From Heterotrichella gracilis (taxonomy: Eukaryota > Sar > Xanthophyceae > Tribonematales > Xanthonemataceae), in the NCBI GenBank assembly GCA_032358255.1, contig JAULBX010001891.1, positions 88,880 to 152,879 on the forward strand: a DNA stretch of 64,000 nucleotides, written 5' to 3'. Of the stretch, positions 32,854 to 42,731 are shown piece after piece (positions within the stretch are counted from its first letter, which is position 1; every line of letters begins with the position of its first letter). The position numbers and the translations under genes were made by a program. A model generated the notes under the pieces. That model was not told the origin of the DNA and ran no database searches. It saw only the letters and a program-made list of their open reading frames with translations.

Positions 32854-35800
32854 ATGTCGTCCAGGTGGACCAGCGCGTCAGTGAAAGAGCTCAAAGCCTA
32901 CCTGTCGAGCTGCAAGGTCGACTTCTCTGCTTGTGTGGAAACAAGCGAGTTGGTGTGCCTGTGCCAGGCGAGCGAGAAGAGGCAGCGACAGCAGGTGCAC
33001 CCCGGGTTGCCAAATGTTTCAGTGCATGCATGCATATGATGCCATGGCAATATTACTCACCGTTTGCGGTTTTAGAGCACTGAAAACAAAGAGACCCTTG
33101 TTAAATAGGCCATGATGGTGTCACACATCGCTGCAAACCCGTTTGCAAGACACCCACAGCAAGTTTCCCCTCAATTGAAGCTACCTTGCACGCCATTGCA
33201 TGGATATCAGATGCTGTGCACTCTGCCATAACACCAAGGACAACACACCTACCTTCCCTAATTATACCTAAAAGGGATGTGTGTGTTGATCCCTGTGACC
33301 AAGTTACACCTGGGTACCATATGCAATGGTCATGGACACCTCAACCCAAAGCTTTTTAAATTAGGTGGCCAGAGCTAGACCTTCTGATACTACGCCCCAC
33401 CTCCCAGCAGACCACGCCACCCCCAGGCACCTTTCAAGGCCCCACCACCCACCCTGATGACCCTCCATTGCTCAAGCTACCAGTGGTACGCGCTGGGCAT
33501 ATAGAAAGCATGCCAAATTTGGCAGGTACAGATTGACACTATTATATGCGCTGCTGATATCATGATGCGGGCGCCGGTCAGCGCACGCATGGCTTGCGCG
33601 TAGTCAGCAGGGCGTGCAATCTTCATGGAGCGACCACAAACAAGAAGCTACTAGGTAGCTCCTTGGGTAGATTATATCTTTACAAATGCGTCTGTCTATT
33701 TACAGCGGCCCCCGGGTTCTTTCTTTATTCGCCTATTCTCGATCAGTTTCATACCTTGTAACTTTTTACTGTGACATGACAGAATTCATCGTTCGTGGTG
33801 ATTGTAGCACAGCAGTAGTGAAATGCATGTTGTGTACCACACATTGGCATGGCCTCTGGGGCACCTGCACGCCGCCCATCACTGCTCTTGGGTTTGAACC
33901 CTTTTGGCAAATAGGTAGGGCCTGCTAGACTGCCTTCTTCACCCAAAGCCCTGGTAGGGGGACCGCCTACTTTATTCATTGTTGATTGCGCCTGATCCCC
34001 TACGAGTGTGTTATCCCATGTTGACCTGCCTCCTAGGCTTGCTCTCTCTCACTCTGTCCTTCCTCTTCCTCAACCAACACCCTCACACTTATTATGACTC
34101 TTCTATATTTATTTTATATACCTTATTCTATTTAGTTATATTACATTTGTATTATTTATTATGTTTGATGTTTCCCTACCAGGTTCCCCGTGTGGCGGAT
34201 GATGAAATTCCAGGTCTGGATGCCTTCATAGCCAGTGCACCCCCCCTCTTCCCGAATTTCGATAACACCACACCAAACGGGGCAAACCTGCAGCACCAGC
34301 ACACACTGGCTATGGGCAAACACATGCAGAGTCGCGTGCTGGAGGAGGTAAACTACAGTCAAAATTGAATCCAGCTATGTCAAGGATTTGCTGAAGCTAA
34401 CAGACATTTAATCGGGGCTATGCTTAGATGCTATGCCCCTGTTACCCGCGCCATGTTCCACTGGTTGCTGCCCGGCCTGGCTGTGTTTACGTAATACAAT
34501 ATATTGTTTTGTTTCAATACATAATGATTGCTGGTTGTGGTGCGCCGCCGTGTGTGGGTGCGTTTTGTTTCTTTCTTTCTTTCTAGCGTGTGATACAGTG
34601 ACACATGTGACACGGTGGCCTGTGCATCAGTGACCCAATACTGTGACATATGAGCCACTTTGAGAGCGCTCTAACCCCTTTATGACCTTCATGTGCTGCA
34701 GAGCGCCCTGGGCAGCGAGCTGCGCAACATGTTGACACAGGGGGTTATTGACAACTGGCGGGCATGGTGCCTCTTTTTACAGCGCATGTCTCAAGCAGCC
34801 AGCCTTCCTAGATCATGCAGATTGCGCATCTTGACGCCATGACCGCCCTGATGGTGGCACTGCGGGAGGGGTACACCTCGCCCCTGCGCCTGGACATGGG
34901 TGAGTGTCTGCATGTGCATGTGACACAAGCAATGCCAGGACAGGCCTGGGTGGCGCATTTTTGTGCAAGGCTGATTGCTGATCTGGCTTTCTTGCCGGAA
35001 TGGATGGCCAAGGAATTATTCCAGGAATTATTTTATCATACATGCGGAACCCACATGTGCATCAGCGGGGATGTTGTGTATACTGCTCCCTCACCGCCCC
35101 TCCATCACCCAATGCTCACACACCGCCATGCTGTGTAGACCGCAGCCTCACCATCACCATGCGTGTCCCTGTAGAGCTTCTGCAAATGCGCATGGAGCAG
35201 TGCTCGCTCAGTGCTCGCTCAGTGCTCAATACTCGCTCAGTGCTTGCTGAGTGCTCAGTGCTCGCCCAGTGCTTGCTGAGTCACCATCGGCTCCTCTCCC
35301 GTACGCCCACTCACCACAGGTTGCTGCTCCATGCAGACCGCTGCCTCACCATCACCATGCTCCTGTACTCCATGCTCCCTGTGGTCGGCAGCGCACAAGG
35401 CCTGGTGGCCAACGGCGGCATCGGAGTGATCACCAGCATGTTCCTGGACATCAGCCACCACATCCGCACCACCAGGGCCCCGCCCTCAGCCCACAACCAA
35501 AGCCTGTCCCAGCTGCTTGCGGTGCTGGATAACGTCCTCTCCATGGCGACCTATGTGGCGCACCCCTCGGGGCTGCCGTGGTCCCACCCCGACCTGGATG
35601 AAGGCAGACCTTTCATGTGGGAGGAGGCGGCTGCACTGGATGCCCAGGAGAGGCGGGCCATTAGGGATGCGGCGGGGCATGCAGGCCTGTGCAGGTAGGC
35701 TTTGTGTGGGGTTTAGGGTTTAGAGTTAGGGCCAAAGTTTATAACCCTTCCAGGGCATGCCAGCCTGTGACACCATTTCCTGTCAGCATAGCTTTTTCTT

Positions 35801-38800
35801 GGTTAATGATATAATACTGATTTTTGTGGTAATGAGTCCTTTGTTTAGCTCTTACTCTTCCTTGTACATCTGGGTATTGCCTATGCACAGGTGGCTGGTG
35901 CGGCAGTGGCTGATCTGTAAATATTCTTGACGTTTGTTCCACCACATACGAATATGCGCGGTGTTCTTCTAAGTATGCACCAGGTGTTGATATGGCAGAA
36001 GGCCATGTTTTCTTTTGTTGTGCTTTGTAGTTGCCCCCAGTTGAAACGATATGATTTGGTTTGTGCATAGGTGGCTGATACGTCAGGGAGTGATGGAGGA
36101 GTGCGCGGCATTCATCGCTGCAGAGATGGAGCACCCCCGCCCAGACAGGCACCAGCCAGTCAGCTCTTGGAAATTCCTCGTCAGTCCAGACGCCCCCACC
36201 CTCCCCCTGCTGAAATTCATGGCTCGGGTCATCCCCAGGGAAGCAGGGCCATTCTCCAGGGATAACAAAAAACTCCTCAGTGCGGCGTTGAAGCACAGCA
36301 CTCAAACGCAATGCAGTTCCTGGTACACGCATGCCGCCGAGCTGGTCGCGGTACTGGCAGATCCAGACGTAGACATCATCCCCAGGACCAGCTTTCTGGC
36401 CATGGACGGCTTTGTGAGTTTCATCACTGGCCAGGATCCCCGCCCCACCCCACAGGGCTTTAAGGTCGACACCTTGAAAGCAATCCACAATGTGATGAGT
36501 AGCGAGCGCAGGCACCGGCAGCCTGACGTCAAGTCTGCCGTGGATTATAAAGCGCAGCTGGCGGTGCTGGTGCCATGGCTGGCGGGTATGGTGGATGGGA
36601 GCACCGGGCATATCTGTGTTCCTGATGCGGTCACTGCCCTCACCCAGCTGCTGCGCATGTATGAGGATTGGCAGGTGACAGATGAGCAGATGGAGGTAGG
36701 TCATGATCAAATTACAATTAACAATCAAACAATCACAAATTTACTCACATGTATGATGATATCCTCATACATCGATGAGCAGGTGACAGATGAGCAGATG
36801 GAGGTGCGACACAGTTAATATCATATTAAAGATATGATACTCACCATTACAGCACCATTTGCATGACATCACAATCGCTATTGTTCACTGTCAATGACCA
36901 GATGACGGATGAGCAGGTGGAGGTAGGTCACAAGCACAGTAGCAATACCGGGTAGTAACCTTACCCGGTTACAGTTAAGTTACAGTCACGTCACAATTGC
37001 AATCGCAGTTGCAATCGCAGTCAAATTAAAAGAATTCGAGGATGTACGAGGATGGGCAGATGGAGGTAGGCCACAAGCACCAAAAAAACACAGTCGCAAG
37101 ATGGTAATTGCAACGGTTATAGTTTTAAGTGGCGATGGCTGCTGGGAGGTAGTTCTTGTATAAAGTGGCTGTGTATGTGAAACATAGTTAGTCAATGCCA
37201 CAGTCATGATGCTGCTCATGTCACCTCAGGGAGTGTCACATGGGTGAAATTCAAAAAGCCTGAAACGCTGCTCCCCAAAGCAGACTTTAGTTCTGGCACC
37301 CATGGCAACCCTCTTCAGTGCCATAGCAACTGCATCGGGCGCCCAGGACATGAAGAAACTCAGCAATCGAGCCCTCAACCTAACGGAGGCCTTCAGCAAT
37401 GCAATGTACGCACCCTGCGACACAACCACCCCTTGCTCCAGCTTCATCAAGGTGCGCCCCTAAACCCTAAACCCTAAACCCTAAACGGCCATCCCTGGCT
37501 CCAGCTTCATCGAGGTGCGCCCCCATGACTTGAACCCTAAACCCTAAAAGGTCACCTTGCTCCAGCTTCATCAAGGTGCGCCCCCGTGACCTAAACTCTA
37601 AACCCTAAACGGTCACCCCTTGCTCCAGCTTTATCAAGGTGCGCCCCCCTCCCTGTCACAGCCACCCTTGTCGAGCAGTGTCCTGCCCCCGCCATAATGA
37701 AATCTCCCATGTGCATGCTGTGTAGACTGGGGATGCCAAAGTACATGCTGCTCAATCCACAGTAGGATTGCACCATTCGGGGGTCTCCCTTAAGCCTTAG
37801 ACTCAGTCTAGAAGCAGCAGTAGTAGTTATCCCACATTCTATATCATGTTTTGGCTTGAAGCAGCAATATTCCACAACTTTTCCAAGTATTAGAGCAAAG
37901 GATCTGCTGCAACCTTCCCTTGTTGGCAGGGCTCCTTCCACTTAGAGTTGCCAACCTCTTGACATTTGCTGTGTAAAGCTGGGGCAAATGCGCAGCCACG
38001 CTTGGCCCTCCAACCTTCTCTGTGCCACACTGCGTACAATAAGCAAGGGGTATATAGAAAGAGATATCTATATACCCCTTGCAATAAGCCTGAAAACCTA
38101 ACAATGGCCATCCGGGCACTTTCAAAAACAAAAGAATTAATAATGTGCAGGAGCGCCTGTGCCCCTTGGTCTTCCTCATGAATCGCTCCCGGCTCCTGCT
38201 GGCCATGATGCAACTGGCGGATTCAGGTCCACTGACCACTCTCGAAGGCTTTGCCGTGGGAGTCATCCACCAAAGCATGTGCGTGGGGTGGGGCGGCCAC
38301 CAGGGGCTGTCTGAGGCGCTCTACCAGGACGCGGAGTTGATGCAGGGGGTGTACAGGTGCGGGGGCATGGAGGTGCATGGAGGTGATACAAGCGAGGTAA
38401 TGTTCCACTTTCACAGTGATCAGGAGGTTCAAGTTTGATTCAACGGTGATCAACATTCAATCAAATCATTGAAAGTTCACAGTGATCAGGAGGGGGGAGA
38501 AGTAGTGGGATGCATTACAACGTCAATGCTTTCTAGTAACTTGACTTGGAGTTAATTAGCAGCGCTGCACCGCTGAAGGAATGAACCATGTGTAAAGCAT
38601 GCTCGCGGGTACACCTCCTGTATGCATACACCATAGCTGCCTCACATACCTTCTCATCATGATCTGAGTCAGCACGCAGTGGTTGAAAAATTTGGTTTTG
38701 GATTCAATGTGACTGGCAGATTGTGAGAAACTCATACAACTGATAAGTACTTCATGTTTTGAAATAATTACAATTATTGACCCATGCATGCCCATGATGC

Positions 38801-40850
38801 TGTGCAGTCCCATACGTGTGGGATGAGGAGCATAGTTATTCAATCCACAGCATAACACTGTATATACGCTGTGCACATATAGGTAGCGCTTCACGCCCAT
38901 ACAAATAGTAGCTGATCATCAGTCTGACTCCACTTCAACAGTGAATGATCCATGCCTATGGTGCTCTGCAGGTACTTGGTGATGCTCCCCCCCCCGGACT
39001 ACGGCCACGGCTTCCCCATGTATGTGAGCGTCTCCGTCATCGGCAGGTTCAACAACTTCTTACTAAAATTAGGCAAGTGGCTTAACCATGGTGGCTTCAC
39101 TACCCTCACACATAATTGCAGGATGAATTTTCTTGGCTTGTTCGTGTGTAGCCTATGCACCAGCAAAGCAGCAAAATGAGCAGTCCAATCCCGCGTCCAA
39201 TCGTGCAAACTGGAGCCACTCAGTACAGAGGGTCTGGAGTGGTCTAGAGGTCTGGAGTCAATTTGCAGTCTTGAGTATGCATGGTTCTATGGCCTGAGCA
39301 GCCACATAAGATGCCTGACCGTTGCATTGACATTGTTTTACTATAAGCTGCAGAAGTGCTGCCCTTGCGGCTGAGGTGTATTTTCTCCGGCACAGTACCG
39401 GGTAGGCAAGTAGGGTACCTCTATCATAGAGTATCGAACCCTTGACCCTTGACCGTTGACCTTGCACCCTTGACGCTGGATCCTCGAGCTTAGATTAGTA
39501 GGTGGGTGGATTATTGGGGGGTAGTTTTTGAATAGGTACATGTGTCCCAGCAACATACCCAAATCCATCTGTCAACACTTCACGTCTCACGGCTTACACC
39601 ACCCCTGCACAAGCACCGGCGGAAGCGGATGCAATGCGTAAAGCAAACAACATACACCCGACCAGCATTGGGATTATGTATGTGCGCTGTCAGTGACATG
39701 CGTGTGACAACTGTGCAAGTTGCTGTTGCCGCAGGCGATGGGACCTGGTCTGCGCTGTGCCCCCCGGAGTCTCACTGGCAGCCAAAGGTGGTGGTGCTCC
39801 GCAGCCTGCCACCTGGCAAGGTGGAGTGGCGCCCCGACCTGCAAACATTCAGGGTGGCAAGGGACCTCAAGGAAAAGGTAGGGTGCCCTTTTTTAGGGTT
39901 TAGGGTTCAGGGACCTCAAGGAGAAGGAAATGTGCGAGCCCAGTGGATGCACCCAGTGGCGGTAATGCAGGATCCCCCCCCCTCGTTGCATCCCGCTAAA
40001 TTTGAGACAATTTAAAACAATTTCCCCCTTTGTTGCATCCCCGTGCAGGTTGCGCAGCTAAATCCGAAACGACAAAATAAATTCAGTATTGATGAATACT
40101 TCCAAAATATAATATCCATTTCTTCTCTGTTGCATCCCTGTGCAGGTTGCGCAGCTGAATGCAGCCATGCAGGACCGCTGCGACCCCCTGGACCACGCCA
40201 CCGGCCAGCCATGGATGGGGCAGATGCCACCAAGGATGAAGATCCAGACCATTGACGACCGGCGCTGCAGCATGTGAGGGGTGGCACCTGGAGACGGTGT
40301 GGCGCTGCGTAGGTAAGAAAAGCTGCTTTTGTAAAAGGTAACAACCAATCCCACACCATGCATTGTCATGGTGCTGCGCACGGCAGAAATATATTATTTT
40401 GGAAGGAACGAAGCCTAGACACCACGCCATGCCCCAGCCTGTGATAGGCAAGACCAAAACAGTCCATGTGTCAGGAATAGTTGACCTACGCTGAGCAAAA
40501 CATAAATTTTGGTGTTTGATGTGGGTTTGAGCATGACTAGAATGGCCAATGTGCCATGTTTTTGTGCCCCAACAGTACTGATCCGGTGGGCCGATGCGCT
40601 TGCGCGGTGTGGTGCTGTGCAGGTGTGCAGCTGGTGTCCTTCTTTATCTGCTCCCACTCATTTTCTTCCAATCACCCCCCTGTCAGGGCTGGCTCTAGTC
40701 AGGTTTCTTCCCTGAGTGTGCATATGCTTCCGCAGATGTGCATGCGGCATCACGCGCTACTGCGGTAAGGCATGCCAGCTGGACCACGGGCCACAGCACA
40801 AGCAGGCCTGCAAGGGGGCGCGGGCCAAGCAGAAGGAGGGTGGCGCATAG
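32854..40850 (+). CDS. MYND zinc-finger protein with SAP-like N-terminus, copy B (one frameshift)
   Basis: Twelve exons: 32854-32994, 33411-33485, 34183-34347, 34702-34899, 35337-35694, 36071-36695, 37284-37451, 38151-38356, 38972-39072, 39735-39877, 40146-40273 and 40736-40850. Exon 1 encodes VKELKAYLSSCKVDFSACVE, a SAP/ARMET-C-like hairpin. The middle (exons 4-8) is Leu/Ala-rich and looks alpha-helical, perhaps ARM/HEAT-like. The last two exons form the MYND half-finger RRCSxCxCGITRYCGKACQ followed by His and Cys ligands (QHKQAC). All phases fit except exon 4, which is 16 bases shorter than in copy A near 34795-34815, so the reading frame breaks there; without the deletion the product would be about 812 residues. 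The intron after exon 9 uses a GC donor (AG|GCAAGT at 39073). Whether the lesion is real or an assembly error is unknown. Confidence 0.8.
35137..35345 (+). repeat. Acceptor-side copy and GCTCGCTCAGT minisatellite in copy B
   Basis: ACCGC(A/T)GCCTCACCATCACCATG occurs at about 35,141 (after TGTGTAG) and at 35,337 (after ATGCAG, the real exon). Between them, 35200-35281 is a run of variants of GTGCTCGCTCAGT and GTGCTTGCTGAGT. Confidence 0.9.
35683..36085 (+). repeat. Exon-edge echoes around one copy B intron
   Basis: Donor side: GGGCATGCAGGCCTGTGCAG ends the exon at 35694, is followed by GGGGTTTAGGGTTTAGAG, and then by GGGCATGCCAGCCTGTG at about 35,753. Acceptor side: GCCTATGCACAGGTGGCTG at about 35,879 precedes the real GTGCATAGGTGGCTGATACG at 36,062. 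Confidence 0.8.
36655..37075 (+). repeat. Four copies of exon end GATGAGCAGATGGAG plus donor
   Basis: The exon end GTGACAGATGAGCAGATGGA(G) with GTAGGT at 36695 recurs at about 36,784 (then GTGCGA), about 36,902 (GATGACGGATGAGCAGGTGGAG, then GTAGGT) and about 37,053 (GGGCAGATGGAG, then GTAGG). The spacers are AT-rich rather than telomere-like, which separates this site from most others. Confidence 0.9.
37425..37645 (+). repeat. Four copies of exon end plus donor with CCCTAAA tracts
   Basis: TTGCTCCAGCTTCATCAAG|GTGCGCCCC ends the real exon at 37451 and recurs at about 37,499 (GGCTCCAGCTTCATCGAGG), 37,558 and 37,619. Between them lie four CCCTAAA units (37455-37490), two (37528-37545) and CTCTAAACCCTAAAC (37590-37610). 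Confidence 0.95.
38043..38082. repeat. Perfect 16-bp inverted repeat in a copy B intron
   Basis: GCAAGGGGTATATAGA at 38043-38058 is exactly complementary to TCTATATACCCCTTGC at 38067-38082, with an 8-base loop. AATAAGC stands directly on both outer sides (about 38,038 and 38,083). Confidence 0.95.
39857..40165 (+). repeat. Exon-edge copies on both sides of one copy B intron
   Basis: Donor side: GGGACCTCAAGGAAAAG ends the exon at 39877; after GGTTTAGGGTTCA the phrase GGGACCTCAAGGAGAAGG returns at about 39,910. Acceptor side: TGTTGCATCCCCGTGCAGGT at about 40,032 precedes the real TGTTGCATCCCTGTGCAG|G at about 40,129-40,146. Confidence 0.9.
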
Positions 40851-41532
40851 GGCAACCTGCTGCCGACATTGAAATGAATTGTAGCATACATTTCATTTCA
40901 TCTGCTGCCTGCCTGTGGTCCTGTCAGGCTGCGGGAGGCAGTTCATGTGTTCGGCTGTTAGGCAAGCAGTTGGTACCCCATGCTTTTCTGGAAGGTATAG
41001 GTGTGGCTTCAGAACTCGACAGGTGGCCTTCTCGTTAGTGCTGCTTTGCCAGATCAAGTCCATAGTCTGACACCACTGATCTGACCATTGATCGGTCTGA
41101 ATTCAGATCAGAGTTTGATCCGATTCCTGAGGGGGTCAAGCGATGGAGTGTAAAACCTCATCCTTTGCAAAATTTCAGAGACCTCGCACGAATTCCAAAT
41201 TGCATGCTCAGCGCATGTCATGTACAGCTTGTGTCAAGCTGCTGACAATGATCAACTGAACAGACTGATCACTGAATTGGTCAAGACACATCTTTATTAT
41301 TTTGCCATGTCAGCCTGTTAATTCTGGAACGCAATGGCAGTTGCTGGCTGAATTTATTAATATATTGTGAATATTGTTTATAATAATGCCCTGTGCATTA
41401 CTGTGACACGTGTCTGCTTTAGGCTAGGACCTTCTGGACTGTTTCATGGACAGTTGGCACCTTGGGTGAACCTACACTGCATGGGCTTTCAGCTGTTGGC
41501 AGCTCCATGGCACGTGCATGCGCAATCCAAGG

Positions 41533-41580
41533 GAAGGTTCCAGCTGGATGGACGGTCAAGCCATTTTGGCACTATAAATA
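41533..41580 (+). promoter_or_regulatory. Heat-shock-element-like motif and TATA box without an assigned gene
   Basis: GAAGGTTC (41533-41540, GAAnnTTC type) in the context GGGAAGGTTCCAGC is followed 33 bases on by TATAAATA at 41573-41580. CACGTG lies just upstream at about 41,510. The next recognised gene starts more than 1.1 kb downstream and has its own TATA box, so the target is unknown. Confidence 0.4.
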
Positions 41581-42398
41581 GCCCGTGGAAGCCCAAGACG
41601 TACCGGCCTTTTTACTTCCACCCTGTTTTGTATGTGCGTTCATGCGTGTTAATGTGTCAACCCCTTTTTTTCTGGGGAAATGCTGCCTGTTTGATAACGA
41701 AGTGCTGTCCAAATGTTGGGTAGTGCTTGTGTGACCATTGATTGTTGTTGGCCCTTTGCTTTGTGATGTGGCTGTTGGCCCAGCCTCGCTTGTAACTATG
41801 AGAACTGCTACATACATTCGTGTCCTGCGTCATGGTATGTTATGCTCCATGGGCCCTCCCATAGCAGCTGTGACTAAGTGAGTCCTTGCCACTACCAGCA
41901 ATACACTTGTATACCAGCTATCCACGAGGCGCGCAATTTCTTGCGGCTGTGTGGGCATACGCTGTATGCCTGTCGGCTCCTGTGAGGTGACAAGTGACAC
42001 GCAGGGTCAATACCTGCACCGTAATTACCCCAATCATTAGAGTCTGAAGGACTGCTGTCTGTGCTGATTCACCCCTCCTTGTGGTGCGCCTGGGGCGCAC
42101 TCTTCCCTGCTGTTCGTCCTCTTGCCTCCCCAGGCCTGTGACACCCTCCTAGCTGCAACTTCCTGCACGCCGCAGTGGCACTCCATTGCATACCAACTTC
42201 TCATGAGAAGCTTTTTGTAGGCCTTGCTGCAAAGCATTGATTGTGGACTGCCTTCTGTTGTTGTGCAAAAGAGGGGATGCACGCAATTACCTTGGAGAGC
42301 TTGCATGGTGTCCTGCAGGTGGAACTTTGGTATGAAACCCTAGGCTAGGGTGTAGTGGTGGATAAGTCTCGAGAATTTTTTGTTGAACAAACACCGCA

Positions 42399-42404
42399 TA
42401 TAAA
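42399..42404 (+). promoter_or_regulatory. Possible TATA box of the PAM2/F-box/ankyrin gene
   Basis: TATAAA in GCATATAAAGCTC, about 330 bases before the start codon, implying a 5' untranslated region of roughly 300 bases. Motif and position only. Confidence 0.4.
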
Positions 42405-42731
42405 GCTCTCAGCCACGAACGCCTTGCCATTCGTTTGACACAACGTCTCCTTGCCTCCTCCTTTGCGAACCACAGCGCGCCTTTGTCCCACAGCCGCGAT
42501 GGAGCGTCCACAGCCCCGTACCGTGCAATGCATGCATATGCACCAGTAACACCCCAAGTAGAACAACAATCACGACACAGCCACGCCTGTACCAGGCGTG
42601 ACTCCTGGTTCGCTTGAACTACCGTTCCTTACTCCCTTTCCTCCGTCTATAGCGTCATCGATACTCATGTCCGTCGCAAGGTTCACGCTTGATTCCAACG
42701 CCAGCCTCGCTCAAAGCCACTGCTGCCAAGC

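Larger units (their letters stand above)
40851..42731. other. Intergenic region with two promoter-like boxes
   Basis: No coding exon was found. A TGTAA at about 41,150 may end the copy B transcript. An isolated strong TATA box lies at 41,573 and another at 42,399; the latter is placed to serve the F-box gene. Confidence 0.5.

Noticed and set aside
35200-35281. CRISPR-like array of GTGCTCGCTCAGT units
   Set aside because: There are no unique spacers of even length; it is a simple minisatellite in an intron of a eukaryotic gene.
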